The position numbers and the translations under genes are program-made. 64,000 bases of DNA from Chitinophaga pinensis (GTDB lineage Bacteria > Bacteroidota > Bacteroidia > 2-12-FULL-35-15). Below are positions 53,532 through 63,071 of this stretch, in pieces (position 1 is the stretch's first letter; each line of letters opens with the position of its first letter). The notes beneath the pieces are model-generated. The model did no database searches, was not told where the DNA came from, and saw only the letters and a program-made list of their open reading frames with translations. The stretch covers positions 44,909 to 108,908 of the forward strand of contig CAMCYR010000005.1 of the NCBI GenBank assembly GCA_945885475.1. The letters run 5' to 3'.

Positions 53532-54335
53532 ATGCGCCTTGTCTATTTATTGTTTTTTCTTTTAGCAGTTTCCGTTTCAAATGCTCAAATAGCTGGTTAT
53601 ATGGGTAAGAGATGTGTGATCGGATATAGTAATTATTTTATGTTTGCCCCTAAAGGTCCAGGACCAATGAGTGCTGAACCTTCCAACGAGTTCTCAGCCA
53701 CTTTTAATAATGCCCACTGCTTGAATATTGAATATGCCCTGAATCAACGCAAGATGATTTGTTTTTCCGGGCAGTATATCCGCACCGGAATAGCGTATGA
53801 TGATGGGAAAGTTGGTGATGGTTTTTTTGCAGGGACATTCAATTACGAAACAGAGACTCCTTATCCTAACAACAATCGGTATGTCGGTATTTATTCTAAA
53901 CCTGCTCTTCTCAGTTCAATTAATGTTGCTCTTGGAATTAAATCTTTCGGAAATGGTTTCATTGCTCCTGCTGGTAGGTATAATAAATTTGAAGTGATAT
54001 TAATGTTTGAAACGGTCAAATACGACAACAAAAATTTTGAACATCAGGATCCTAATTCCGGAGGTTTTGTTACAGGTAATCTTGGAACTGGTGAGTATGC
54101 TTATAATAATGTTTCGGTTGCTTACACTGTTGGCAAACAGCGTATTTTAGGTGATAAAATTGTTCTTGATTACGGTCTAAGATTCGCATATACACCTGCT
54201 GCAAATATTGTTACTTTGGCAGGTTTTGATACGGTTAAAGATATTGAAGATTATTATAGAAGGGAAAGTAGAATGCGCATGTTTCGTCAGCAACTAATTA
54301 ATTTTCATGTAGGTATTGGTTTTTTAGCTTTTTAA
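53532..54335 (+). CDS. Secreted beta-rich (possibly outer-membrane) protein
   Basis: A 267-residue protein with a signal peptide (YLLFFLLAVSVSNAQ), then strand-rich sequence with alternating aromatics (CLNIEYALNQRKMICFSGQY, VILMFETVKYDN) and a terminal FHVGIGFLAF. The pattern suits a small barrel, though it lacks a confident family match. It is the third gene of a tightly packed run (1-base gap from the M48 gene), which supports a shared envelope role. The following 36-residue frame ends with nearly the same terminal strand. Confidence 0.72.
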   Translation: MRLVYLLFFLLAVSVSNAQIAGYMGKRCVIGYSNYFMFAPKGPGPMSAEPSNEFSATFNNAHCLNIEYALNQRKMICFSGQYIRTGIAYDDGKVGDGFFAGTFNYETETPYPNNNRYVGIYSKPALLSSINVALGIKSFGNGFIAPAGRYNKFEVILMFETVKYDNKNFEHQDPNSGGFVTGNLGTGEYAYNNVSVAYTVGKQRILGDKIVLDYGLRFAYTPAANIVTLAGFDTVKDIEDYYRRESRMRMFRQQLINFHVGIGFLAF

Positions 54336-54339
54336 AATA

Positions 54340-54450
54340 ATGAAAAAAATTAAGTACCTCAAGCTCTTAATCGTTATCGCAAACCTTGTCGTTTCACACA
54401 TACCCGCAAACATGCATTTTCATTTGGGACTTGCTTTCCTTGCATTTTGA
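54340..54450 (+). pseudogene. 36-residue frame, possible remnant of a duplicate barrel gene
   Basis: It starts 4 bases after the previous stop. It encodes a signal-peptide-like start (MKKIKYLKLLIVIANLVV) joined to HFHLGLAFLAF, which resembles the last strand FHVGIGFLAF of the preceding protein. It may be what is left of a tandem copy after an internal deletion, or a small membrane peptide. It ends next to the convergent oxidoreductase gene. Confidence 0.4.
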
Positions 54451-54451
54451 T

Positions 54452-56044
54452 TTAAGCCTTCGGTTTATACCTTATTACCCGCCACAAAAGATTTCGTTTT
54501 AATATGGCAACCGATGTGATTAGTCCTGAAAACATAGCTGCTCCAACGCCTACACATACAATATCTTGTCCTGTCAAATAAAGATTTTTATAATTTGTTT
54601 TTGCCCGTAATTGTCTGAGATTAAAGCGTGCAGGACTATGTTCCAATCCGTAGATTTCTCCCTTCGAATAATTGCTGAAATGCTTCGTAGATAAGGGTGT
54701 CGATAATTCACAAATTTCGACCTTCTCTTTTAGATGGGGGAGTGTTTTAAATAATTTTTCAAGAAGGTCTTTTTTTATTTCTTCTTTTCTTTTTTCATAT
54801 TCATGACCTCTCTTTTGCCATTTTGCATCTTCCCATTCTTTCATCCATTCAAAAGGGTAAGATCCTAGAACTTGGATAGTTGACATTCCCGGATGTTTTA
54901 TTTTCCAATCCGGGTCTTTTGCTGAAGGGAAAGAAATATAGGTAATTGGGGATGTGCTATTGAATGTTTTTAAATGATTTGCTTGTGATGCATTAAGTTC
55001 ATAGTTATCGTACAGCCAGATATTGTATTTGGGTAAATTCAATTCTTCATCACTTGCTTTTAATCCAACATAAATGCACACATGTGAAACTGAAGGGTTT
55101 ACTTTATTCAGTTCGATGGTGTTTTCTTCTTTTTGAATATCTTTTGATATTAATTTATTAAAGGTGTTGTGAGCTCCTGCATTACTAACAACGTTCGTTG
55201 AAAATAGTTTGTCGCCATTCATCATCTCCACTCCAATTGCCTTGTTATCTTTGATAATGATATTTTTTACATCCGCTTTGATTGCAATAATGCCATTATG
55301 TGCTTCAATAACATCCCTAAGCTTTTTGTGGATGTTTGAAGCACCACCAACAGGATAATTTCCTCCTTCAATAAAATGCTGGACAATTAGACCGTGAATG
55401 GCGAAACTGCTCTTATCCGGTGCTAATCCATAATTTCCACATTGTGTGTAGAGGACAGCCTTTAGTTTTTCATTGGATGTCAGACTGTCTAATACCTGCG
55501 AAGTAGTTTTATTTGAATAGGTATAAAATTTCTTACGCATAAAATATCCTGCCGTTTTGCTTAGCCAAAAGGGCATTGTTCGTTCTGAAAAAAAGGTCGT
55601 AGTCGTTCTTTCCATTTTTAGAACGAGCGCATAATATTGTCTGATGGCAGTTTCTTCTTCAGGAAAATAGTCAATCATTTGATTGATTTGATTTTCTCTC
55701 CCTTTTCTGAAATTATATGTTGTTCCATCTATTATAGCCTGATCATAAATGTCTCCCATGTCTGACCATTTGAGTTTACCTTCTGACAAATAATCAAATG
55801 CTTTTCGCATCAGACTATTTTCTAAATTCATTTGGCCAACATAATGAACCCCTACATCCCACTCGTATTTTTTTCTTTTAAATGTGTGGCTGAATCCCCC
55901 GGGAACGTAATGTTTTTCAAGAACAAGCACTTTTTTACCGGCCTTTGCCAGAAATACGGCAGTGCTTAATCCGCCAATTCCTGAGCCTATTATAATAGTA
56001 TCGTAAGTCGATTTCGTTAATTCGGAGGAATAGAGGTTTTTCAA
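54452..56044 (-). CDS. CrtI/retinol-saturase-like FAD oxidoreductase
   Basis: A 530-residue NAD(P)/FAD-dependent oxidoreductase. The N-terminal dinucleotide site is IIGSGIGGLSTAVFLAKAG, followed by LVLEKHYVPGGFSHTF, and the C-terminal FAD contact is YLTGQDIVCVGVGAAMFSG. This is the phytoene desaturase/all-trans-retinol 13,14-reductase family, which desaturates or saturates polyenes. The substrate is unknown. A second, distant member lies 1.6 kb further on the same strand with one gene between. Confidence 0.88.
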   Translation of the reverse strand: MKNLYSSELTKSTYDTIIIGSGIGGLSTAVFLAKAGKKVLVLEKHYVPGGFSHTFKRKKYEWDVGVHYVGQMNLENSLMRKAFDYLSEGKLKWSDMGDIYDQAIIDGTTYNFRKGRENQINQMIDYFPEEETAIRQYYALVLKMERTTTTFFSERTMPFWLSKTAGYFMRKKFYTYSNKTTSQVLDSLTSNEKLKAVLYTQCGNYGLAPDKSSFAIHGLIVQHFIEGGNYPVGGASNIHKKLRDVIEAHNGIIAIKADVKNIIIKDNKAIGVEMMNGDKLFSTNVVSNAGAHNTFNKLISKDIQKEENTIELNKVNPSVSHVCIYVGLKASDEELNLPKYNIWLYDNYELNASQANHLKTFNSTSPITYISFPSAKDPDWKIKHPGMSTIQVLGSYPFEWMKEWEDAKWQKRGHEYEKRKEEIKKDLLEKLFKTLPHLKEKVEICELSTPLSTKHFSNYSKGEIYGLEHSPARFNLRQLRAKTNYKNLYLTGQDIVCVGVGAAMFSGLITSVAILKRNLLWRVIRYKPKA

Positions 56045-56111
56045 ATTATTTTTATGCGCTAAAAATTGATACGTTTATTTTTTACTGAAAATTAGTAGTG
56101 GTGTTTTTTTG

Positions 56112-57662
56112 TTAATCAATTTTGATAATGTCAAAACGTTCTTCTCCTTTATTGATCATTCGCATCAATAGTGAATTGTCTTCCTCCAATAAAATATTAA
56201 ATGGTTGTGGATCGTAACACCATCCTTTGTTTTCAAAGATTTGCTTTCTGGTTGCCGTTCCATCAGGATTAATAACTAAGCCAACAACTACTGAGCCATT
56301 ATAGTTTCTGATATCAGTGTATTCCTCGGGGGAATAAATGTCAACAGTAGAATTTTTAAGGTTTTTCGGATGTTCTAAATAAAATAAATAAATGCTGTTG
56401 TTGTGGGTTAGGATGTTGAACGTATTTAGATTGTTTACGGTATTTTTTGGGAAGACCTTCGTCCATTTTATTTCTCCTTTACTATTAATTTTTGTTACAA
56501 TAAATTCTCTTTCGTAAGTTGCAATTCCATCACCACTAATGGTGTATTTATGATTTTCTAGTAGATAGAAGTCTCCGTTTAGAGTAATCAGATCTGAAGC
56601 TGTGTAATATTTATTTCCTGCTCCTTTTTCAACTAGACCTTGCGAATAAGAAAGCTTTTGTGCCACTTCTTCGGGAAATAATTCGAATTGTGTTTTTACC
56701 GTGCCTGACGCGATATCCACCAAATAGGAAAATGTGCCAGCTTGTTTTTGTGTTTTTAATTCAGCTGTATATTTAAGAGCTGCCTTCGGCTTCATATTTT
56801 TTACTTTTTCTTCATCTGGAAGGACTTCAAGTTTAAATAGTCCGGTGAAAATAAATTTATCTTCTGTAACCATTGTGCGTCCATTTTCGATTGCATATTT
56901 TTTATCATTTGGCAAGACAAACATTCTCGCTTTCTGTGCGTTATTCTGGATAAAACCTACTCCGATCCCCAGTTGTTTTGTTTCCGTATTTGCTAGGTAA
57001 TTATATAAAAAGCATAGATTCCCATTGTTGTCAATGTTGTAGTAGTACGATTCTATTTTTGAATCTTTGTATTGATCGGGCAGTTGTTTGGTCCATAATT
57101 TGTCCAAAGATTCAGCATCATAGAGTGTTGCTGAGGTGTTTTGTTTACCTTCCGACCATGGAAGTTCATTTATTAATAGTAATTTGGTTTTGTCTTTGCT
57201 TACGTAGTTAGAAATCGAAATTTTATCAGGGCTGGAAATGATCTCTTCCATTCTTCCGAACGTCCCATCTGTATTGATTGTCTTTATAAAATATTTATTT
57301 AATTTTTCTTTTTTTGAAAATCCTGAAATACAAATTTGTATTTTATCGTTCAGGCAGAATGTTCTGATTGATGTAACAGCCGGATCCAGTGGGATATTTG
57401 TTTCTTCCTCTAATGGTAATTCCTTTTCATATTTTTTTTGAAGTGTTTTTTTATCGATACTCTCTAAGAAATATTTGTTTCCTTTTCCTCTTGTTTTAAT
57501 ACGGAATAAAAACACATTTGTTGAGTTTTCACCGGCATATCCTGCCCATTTCGATTCATTTGGTGGAGAAAATGCTTCACCTTTTGTGATCGTGTAATCT
57601 TGTGCAGTGCATCTGTTTGAAATGATGAAGCTGAATGCTAAAAGTAGAATTAAATTTTTCAT
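56112..57662 (-). CDS. Secreted protein of unknown function, paralogue of the 49661-51253 protein
   Basis: A 516-residue protein with a signal peptide (LLAFSFIISNRCTAQ). Like the 49661 protein it has repeated strand-turn units, and the C-terminal half shares features such as KWTKVFPKN and LFYLEHPKNL. No catalytic motif was recognised; a propeller-like fold is possible. It lies between two CrtI-like oxidoreductase genes on the same strand, so co-transcription is plausible. Confidence 0.72.
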   Translation of the reverse strand: MKNLILLLAFSFIISNRCTAQDYTITKGEAFSPPNESKWAGYAGENSTNVFLFRIKTRGKGNKYFLESIDKKTLQKKYEKELPLEEETNIPLDPAVTSIRTFCLNDKIQICISGFSKKEKLNKYFIKTINTDGTFGRMEEIISSPDKISISNYVSKDKTKLLLINELPWSEGKQNTSATLYDAESLDKLWTKQLPDQYKDSKIESYYYNIDNNGNLCFLYNYLANTETKQLGIGVGFIQNNAQKARMFVLPNDKKYAIENGRTMVTEDKFIFTGLFKLEVLPDEEKVKNMKPKAALKYTAELKTQKQAGTFSYLVDIASGTVKTQFELFPEEVAQKLSYSQGLVEKGAGNKYYTASDLITLNGDFYLLENHKYTISGDGIATYEREFIVTKINSKGEIKWTKVFPKNTVNNLNTFNILTHNNSIYLFYLEHPKNLKNSTVDIYSPEEYTDIRNYNGSVVVGLVINPDGTATRKQIFENKGWCYDPQPFNILLEEDNSLLMRMINKGEERFDIIKID

Positions 57663-57690
57663 ATTTTTTTGAGTAAAGAATGTTTTGTAC

Positions 57691-59217
57691 TTATGGTTTT
57701 ATAACAGTGAATTTTTTATTGTATTCTTTGCAAATTAATTTAGCTACATCCCTACCGGTTTTTATAGCAATAGGTAAACCTCCTCCCGGTTGGTTCCAGT
57801 GACTAGAATAATAAAAATTCTTCAATCCAGGTATTTTAAATCCTACCGGAGATTTCGCCAATAGATTTTTTCCGGGAAGCCAGCCTTGTGTGCTGCCTTT
57901 CCAATTTCCAGTGTATCGTTGAAAAGTAGCCGGTGTTGCAATATCAATTACTTCAATGTTGTTTTTTATACCACCGAGTCGTTTGTCTAATAGGTCAATA
58001 ATTTGTTTTGTAAATTCCTCTTTTGCCTGTCTGTATTTAGGACGGTCATTTTTTCTGGCATCAATCCAGAATTCTCTATTGGTGGTATAAAAACTTACCG
58101 TGACAGTTGTTTTGCCTTTCGGAGCCAACGTATGATCGTAATTGTAAATATGTACTTCAAAACGAGGATATTCAGTACCATCAGGAGAAATAATTGGTTC
58201 GTCTAAGGGAATTCTTGAAAAGTGTGGAAATTCAGAAAGATCTTTTCCAATACCAAAAGAAAATTGCATGACAGAATAAAATACATCGAGCTTTTTTAAA
58301 TCGCGAAGATCGCGCATGTCTTGATTGGTATATTTTCCATCCAACGCATCAAAAACCGTGAAGTTCCAATCCGCAGCGGAAATCGTGAGATCCGAGAAGT
58401 GAATTATATTATTTCTTACTAATAATCCTTTTGCAACACCATTTTCTGTGATGATCTTTTTTACAGGCGTTTTATAATGCATGGTGCCGCCCAATTTTAA
58501 ATAGGATTGTTCAATTTTTTTTGCAAACTCCATAGATCCTCCGATTGGGTATCCTGCACTTTTTTTATCGAATACGGATAATGGCATCGTCAAAATCATC
58601 ATATTCACTTCTTCGCCATCATATAATAATTCGAAACTTTCTCTCAGAAATAGATTTTTGAATTTTTTTGCGTAGGTATAATTTGTGAAGTTTTTTATTT
58701 TTAGGAACCAATAAAAAAATTCGAGGTAGCGCGCCATTTTTATTCCCCGAATCGTGGATTGAAAAAATGGTAGATCATCCATTATTGGTGGTAGATCAAA
58801 TTTTTGCATGATGCGCATTGGTTTTATAAAAGCTTTGATAGTTTTGCTGTCTTCAGGCGACAGATCGATCATGTATTTTTCTAGTTCGGTAAGGTTCGTA
58901 TAGAGTTTGAAGTTTTTTTCTCCATATTTATTGGCGTGAACTTTAGTCCCAACTTCAAGGCGTATTTTGTGGTTATGAAATTTTATTTTTTTCATGTCCA
59001 GCAATTCCGACCAGATCTTATAAAATGATGATCCTGTATCTGAACCCAATATCCAATGTGCACAACTATCAAATGTGTAGTCGCCTTTTTTCCAGCTGGT
59101 GCATAAGCCTCCGGGGATAGAGTGTTTTTCGAATATATGTGTTTCAAAACCGTTCATCTGCAAAAAGCATCCTGCAGCTAAACCTGAAACTCCTCCTCCG
59201 ATAATATTGATCTTCAT
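57691..59217 (-). CDS. CrtI/phytoene-desaturase-like FAD oxidoreductase
   Basis: A 508-residue FAD oxidoreductase. The N-terminus IIGGGVSGLAAGCFLQMNG and FEKHSIPGGLCTSW is the CrtI-type dinucleotide site; GGSMEFAKKIEQSYLKLGG and the C-terminal GGGLPIAIKTGRDVA complete it. It differs from the 54452-56044 protein along most of its length. A role in polyene or isoprenoid modification is inferred; the substrate is not shown by the sequence. Confidence 0.87.
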   Translation of the reverse strand: MKINIIGGGVSGLAAGCFLQMNGFETHIFEKHSIPGGLCTSWKKGDYTFDSCAHWILGSDTGSSFYKIWSELLDMKKIKFHNHKIRLEVGTKVHANKYGEKNFKLYTNLTELEKYMIDLSPEDSKTIKAFIKPMRIMQKFDLPPIMDDLPFFQSTIRGIKMARYLEFFYWFLKIKNFTNYTYAKKFKNLFLRESFELLYDGEEVNMMILTMPLSVFDKKSAGYPIGGSMEFAKKIEQSYLKLGGTMHYKTPVKKIITENGVAKGLLVRNNIIHFSDLTISAADWNFTVFDALDGKYTNQDMRDLRDLKKLDVFYSVMQFSFGIGKDLSEFPHFSRIPLDEPIISPDGTEYPRFEVHIYNYDHTLAPKGKTTVTVSFYTTNREFWIDARKNDRPKYRQAKEEFTKQIIDLLDKRLGGIKNNIEVIDIATPATFQRYTGNWKGSTQGWLPGKNLLAKSPVGFKIPGLKNFYYSSHWNQPGGGLPIAIKTGRDVAKLICKEYNKKFTVIKP

Positions 59218-59334
59218 TTTATACTATACGCTGTATTTTTCGTAACCTGATGCTTTTGCCGTTTTTTATTATGCCTATACTATATAATTGGCTGGAAATA
59301 AAAATACTCAATAAAATTTAAACTGATTATAAAA

Positions 59335-59372
59335 TAAAAAAAAGAAGATGTTGCTTTCATCTTCTTTTTTTT
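59335..59372. terminator. Terminator after the flavoprotein gene
   Basis: A 10-bp stem (59341-59350 with 59358-59367) and a 7-base loop, flanked by A- and T-runs. It follows the leftward 59427-60698 gene. Confidence 0.85.
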
Positions 59373-59426
59373 ATTTCAGCTAATAGGATTGTTTTAAGAG
59401 TGAGCACTATTTATTTCATGTAAATT

Positions 59427-60698
59427 TCAAATGCTTTGTCCCACTTTTGCTTCTTCAGCTGCGGATGCTTTTTGCATCCGGATGATTTTCGCAAGCGTGC
59501 TCACTGCGCGTTCGTGTTTCTTAACAAATGGATTTTCATCATCCCAGACATATCCCGCCAAAACGGAACATATTTGTTTTTTTATTCCTGGATCTGGATC
59601 TTTTGTGAAAAAAATCTGGTGAAGGTCACCATTGTACCAGCTGTTTACATATGTTCTGAAGGTATTGATTCCATGCATCATATAGTCGACATACTCTTTT
59701 TCAAAGTCAACAGTTTCGCCTTTAAGTTTTTTACTTACTAATTTGGCTGCTTTTGAACCCGATTCCATCGCAAATGTAACTCCGGATGAGAATACAGGGT
59801 CTAAAAATTCGGTTGCATTTCCTGCAGTGATAAATCCGTCTCCATAAAATTTTGTAGAAGTAATTGCGTATCCATCAATTGTTCTGGCTGACAAAACCAT
59901 TTCTTGATCTTTGAAACGCTCACTTAAAACCGGACTTTCTGCAACAAGTGCTTTCATACGTTCGGTTGCCTCTTCCGGAAAATCCTTGAAATAATCGGGA
60001 TAGCCAACAAATCCGACAGATGTTATACCTGATGAAAATGGGATGATCCAGATCCACACTTCCTGCTGGTGAACAATTACTGTAATTCTGTTTCCTTCAA
60101 TTCCTTCAGGACGTTTCGGGTCTTTGAAATGGGTGAAATGTGTTTTCCTTGGGTCGAAACTTGATTGTTTATTTAGCCCTAGTAAATTAGGAATTACGCG
60201 GCCATATCCACTACAGTCGATGATGTAACGGGCTTCAATTTGTGTTTTATTTCCGTTTGCATCTTCAACAGTTGTTACGGATGATTCGTCTTCGTTAAAC
60301 TGAATTGCTGTAACGCCTGTTTCAAACTCAACCGAGATACCTTTTTTAGCGACACCCTCTGCTAAGATCTTATCGAATTTAGCACGTTGTACCTGCCATG
60401 TCCATGTCCATCCTTTACTGAACTGATCAGAGAAATTAAAATCACATACTTTGTCATCCAATAAAAATTTTGCACCGAATTTTTCCTGAAAACCGGCCTT
60501 TTTAACATCTTCTAGGAGACCCGCTTCATCTAAATGGTCCATCACACGAGGCAAAAGGCTTTCACCGATCACAAAACGAGGGAATTTAACTTTTTCAACT
60601 ACGCGAACTGTTAAACCGTTTTTATGAACGATCGATGCCGCGATACATCCTGCCGGTCCTGCACCTATTACTAATACATCAGTTTTCTCAATATTCAT
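59427..60698 (-). CDS. Halogenase/geranylgeranyl-reductase-like FAD-dependent oxidoreductase
   Basis: A 423-residue flavoprotein of the tryptophan-halogenase-like clan. It has VIGAGPAGCIAAS, then FPRFVIGESLLPRVMD (ESLLP motif of this family), WQVQRAKFD and GDGFITAGNATEFLDPVFSSGV as the second FAD contact. The halogenase WxWxIP motif appears as WIWIIPF. Related proteins are present in flexirubin/dialkylresorcinol-type clusters. Whether it halogenates or reduces or oxidises is undecided. It has its own good promoter and terminator, so it is a single-gene unit. Confidence 0.87.
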   Translation of the reverse strand: MNIEKTDVLVIGAGPAGCIAASIVHKNGLTVRVVEKVKFPRFVIGESLLPRVMDHLDEAGLLEDVKKAGFQEKFGAKFLLDDKVCDFNFSDQFSKGWTWTWQVQRAKFDKILAEGVAKKGISVEFETGVTAIQFNEDESSVTTVEDANGNKTQIEARYIIDCSGYGRVIPNLLGLNKQSSFDPRKTHFTHFKDPKRPEGIEGNRITVIVHQQEVWIWIIPFSSGITSVGFVGYPDYFKDFPEEATERMKALVAESPVLSERFKDQEMVLSARTIDGYAITSTKFYGDGFITAGNATEFLDPVFSSGVTFAMESGSKAAKLVSKKLKGETVDFEKEYVDYMMHGINTFRTYVNSWYNGDLHQIFFTKDPDPGIKKQICSVLAGYVWDDENPFVKKHERAVSTLAKIIRMQKASAAEEAKVGQSI

Positions 60699-60862
60699 CT
60701 TTAATCAATTTTTACATATGAATGTTAAAAGTGTTTAGCGCATTCTAATATTAAGATTAATCCAGCTCCAATTAATACGTCTCCATTATCTTGTTTTGCG
60801 AAGTTGTACCCCTGATAAACAAACGAATTTTGAAATTGTTTTTTATTTACGATATTCCATTA

Positions 60863-60894
60863 CAAAGGTAGCTATTTTTCAAGATTTCAGCCAA
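60863..60894 (-). promoter_or_regulatory. Promoter of the halogenase-like flavoprotein gene
   Basis: On the minus strand, TTG (60894-60892), a 21-base spacer and TACCTTTG (60870-60863) match the Bacteroidota consensus. It would give a leader of about 155 bases before the ATG at 60698. Confidence 0.65.
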
Positions 60895-60937
60895 TAACAA
60901 CTGAATTTTACTTCCTGTATTTATATCGTATTTTTGT

Positions 60938-60945
60938 TAAATTTG
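60938..60945 (+). promoter_or_regulatory. Possible -7 element of the ABC transporter operon
   Basis: TAAATTTG matches TAnnTTTG, 9 bases before the ATG at 60955. The -33 match is absent. Confidence 0.4.
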
Positions 60946-60954
60946 CAACCCATT

Positions 60955-61707
60955 ATGACAAACGATCCCATCATAAAAATCAATTCACTTAGTAAAACCT
61001 TTGCCGGGTCATCAGAACCTGCGGTCAGAGGTATTTCTTTGGATATTGAAAAGGAGGAGATTTTTGGTTTATTGGGACCGAATGGAGCAGGAAAAACGAC
61101 TATGATCTCTATTCTTTGCGGTTTGTATCCCCCATCCCATGGAAAAGTTACAATTGATGGAATGAGTCTCAATGGAAACCTCGATAAGATAAAGCAAATA
61201 ATTGGTGTTGTTCCCCAGGATATAGCACTTTATCAAATGTTAAGCGCAAGGGAAAATCTTAGTTTTTATGGTCATATGTATGGATTAAGTGGTAAATCAC
61301 TGAAAGATAAGATTGAATTGTGGCTGAATAATTTCGGTTTGACGGATGCGGGAAATAATCGATTATCAACTTATTCAGGCGGAATGAAACGCAGAGTGAA
61401 TCTGATTGCTGGGATTTTACATGAGCCCAAGATCTTATTTTTAGATGAGCCAACGGTTGGTGTTGATGTACAATCACGAAATGTTATTATTGATCATTTG
61501 AAAGAATTGAACAGAGCAGGAACTACTGTAGTGTATACTTCTCATCACATGGATGAAGCCGAATCCTTTTGTTCAAGGGTTGCCATTATCGATAATGGAA
61601 AAATTATTGTTGAAGGTTCTCCTCAGCAATTAATTGCGAAGAATGAAGGGTGCACTAACTTGGAGGCGGTGTTTTTGCATTTGACAAAAAGGAAATTGAG
61701 AGATTAG
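60955..61707 (+). CDS. ABC transporter ATP-binding protein
   Basis: About 250 residues from the ATG at 60955; an in-frame TTG at 60934 overlaps the -7-like element. Walker A is GPNGAGKTT, the Q-loop is in VPQDIALY, the signature reads YSGGMKRR, Walker B is ILFLDEP and the switch His is in TSHHMDEAE. This is the DrrA/CcmA-type ATPase of ABC-2 exporters. The permease gene follows after 50 bases. Confidence 0.93.
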   Translation: MTNDPIIKINSLSKTFAGSSEPAVRGISLDIEKEEIFGLLGPNGAGKTTMISILCGLYPPSHGKVTIDGMSLNGNLDKIKQIIGVVPQDIALYQMLSARENLSFYGHMYGLSGKSLKDKIELWLNNFGLTDAGNNRLSTYSGGMKRRVNLIAGILHEPKILFLDEPTVGVDVQSRNVIIDHLKELNRAGTTVVYTSHHMDEAESFCSRVAIIDNGKIIVEGSPQQLIAKNEGCTNLEAVFLHLTKRKLRD

Positions 61708-61757
61708 TTTTTTAGAACATATCAGTAAAGTACCAGGAATATAATTTACACGTTGGA

Positions 61758-63038
61758 ATGATCAAATTATTAGCAGTCATTAAAAAAGAAGCACTTATTC
61801 TCCATAGAGACAGGGTAGGTTTGTCTGTTCTTTTTTTAATGCCCATGATCTTGATCTTTGTTATGACCCTTATTCAGGACTCCGCTTTTAAAAGTTTGAA
61901 TGAACGCGGTATTCCGATTGTCTTTGTTGATAATGATAAAGATTCGTTGGGTATTTCTATTGCTCAAGGGCTTTTGAATTCGGGGATGTGTTCGCTTAAT
62001 TATACTATTGACGGTAAAATCGCAACGGCTGAAGTGCTCGAAAGAGCTGTTTCTGATGGAAAATTTTTAGTGGGTGTTGTTGTACCCAAAGGTGCAACAG
62101 AAGCTATCCGTAACAATGTGAAATTGTTGGTCAAACAAACATTGGGTGAAAGCGACAGTATTCAAACTCAATCCGAATCTGTAGAAATTTCAATCTTTAT
62201 TGATCCGATCACTAAAAAATCTTTTCTTACTTCCGTTACAAGTACCTTACGTGAATTTATTTCAGAGATCAAAACAAAAATTATGTTCCAGACTTTTTCT
62301 GAGGAGTTATCTGAACTTATTCCTGATAAAGAAAATCTACCAAAGAATGCATTTGCTCAATCACAAATTATAAAATACAAAGAAGTGTACGCTTCCAAAC
62401 AAATTGGAGAGATTGTTCCGAATGCTGTTCAGCACAATGTTCCGGCTTGGGCTATTTTCGCAATGTTCTTTATTGTTTTACCCTTGGCAGGAAGTATGGT
62501 AAAAGAAAAAAATGAAGGCACGGTCTTGCGGTTACAAACTATCCCTGCTTCATTTCTGGTGTTGATCAATGGTAAAATTATTGTTTATATTTTTGTTTGT
62601 TTGATACAATTTGCGCTGATGTTATCAGTTGGTTTATTTATTTTGCCGATATTTGGTTTACCTACATTGAATTTCGGAAACAGTATCTCCGGAATTATTC
62701 TGCTTTCTGTTGCAACTGCTTTTGCCGCTACCGGTTATGGAGTAATGATGGGGACAATTGCCTCTACAGAGCAGCAGGGTGCTATTATGGGTTCTTTGTC
62801 TGTTCTTCTGTTATCAGCTATTGGCGGTGTTTGGGTGCCAACATACGTTATGCCCGAGCTGATGAGAAATATTAGTTATTTTTCTCCTCTTAATTGGTCC
62901 TTGAACGGATTCTATGAATTGTTTCTTCGTGGTGGCGATATTGCTGATGTGCTTTTAGCCTCCCTCAAATTGTTCGTCTTTTTTCTCCTGACAATGGCTG
63001 TTTCAATGGTAGTAAACAAAATCAAAAGAAAGATATGA
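61758..63038 (+). CDS. ABC-2 type transporter permease
   Basis: A 426-residue permease. One membrane helix near the N-terminus (LSVLFLMPMILIFVMTLI), a large extracytoplasmic domain (residues ~45-215), then five more helices with MVKEKNEGTVLRLQTIP between the first two, the ABC-2 signature, and a C-terminal helix. With the upstream ATPase it would form a YhhJ/DrrB-like exporter of lipid, pigment or drug. Its position next to the halogenase-like flavoprotein suggests export of a hydrophobic product. Confidence 0.9.
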   Translation: MIKLLAVIKKEALILHRDRVGLSVLFLMPMILIFVMTLIQDSAFKSLNERGIPIVFVDNDKDSLGISIAQGLLNSGMCSLNYTIDGKIATAEVLERAVSDGKFLVGVVVPKGATEAIRNNVKLLVKQTLGESDSIQTQSESVEISIFIDPITKKSFLTSVTSTLREFISEIKTKIMFQTFSEELSELIPDKENLPKNAFAQSQIIKYKEVYASKQIGEIVPNAVQHNVPAWAIFAMFFIVLPLAGSMVKEKNEGTVLRLQTIPASFLVLINGKIIVYIFVCLIQFALMLSVGLFILPIFGLPTLNFGNSISGIILLSVATAFAATGYGVMMGTIASTEQQGAIMGSLSVLLLSAIGGVWVPTYVMPELMRNISYFSPLNWSLNGFYELFLRGGDIADVLLASLKLFVFFLLTMAVSMVVNKIKRKI

Positions 63039-63071
63039 TAAGCAGATCACTCTGTAACGATATGCTTTTAA

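Noticed and set aside
59427..60698. True tryptophan halogenase
   Set aside because: The WIWIIP-type motif and FAD sites fit the wider clan, but the length (423) and lack of the usual halogenase Lys context make a definite halogenase call unsafe.
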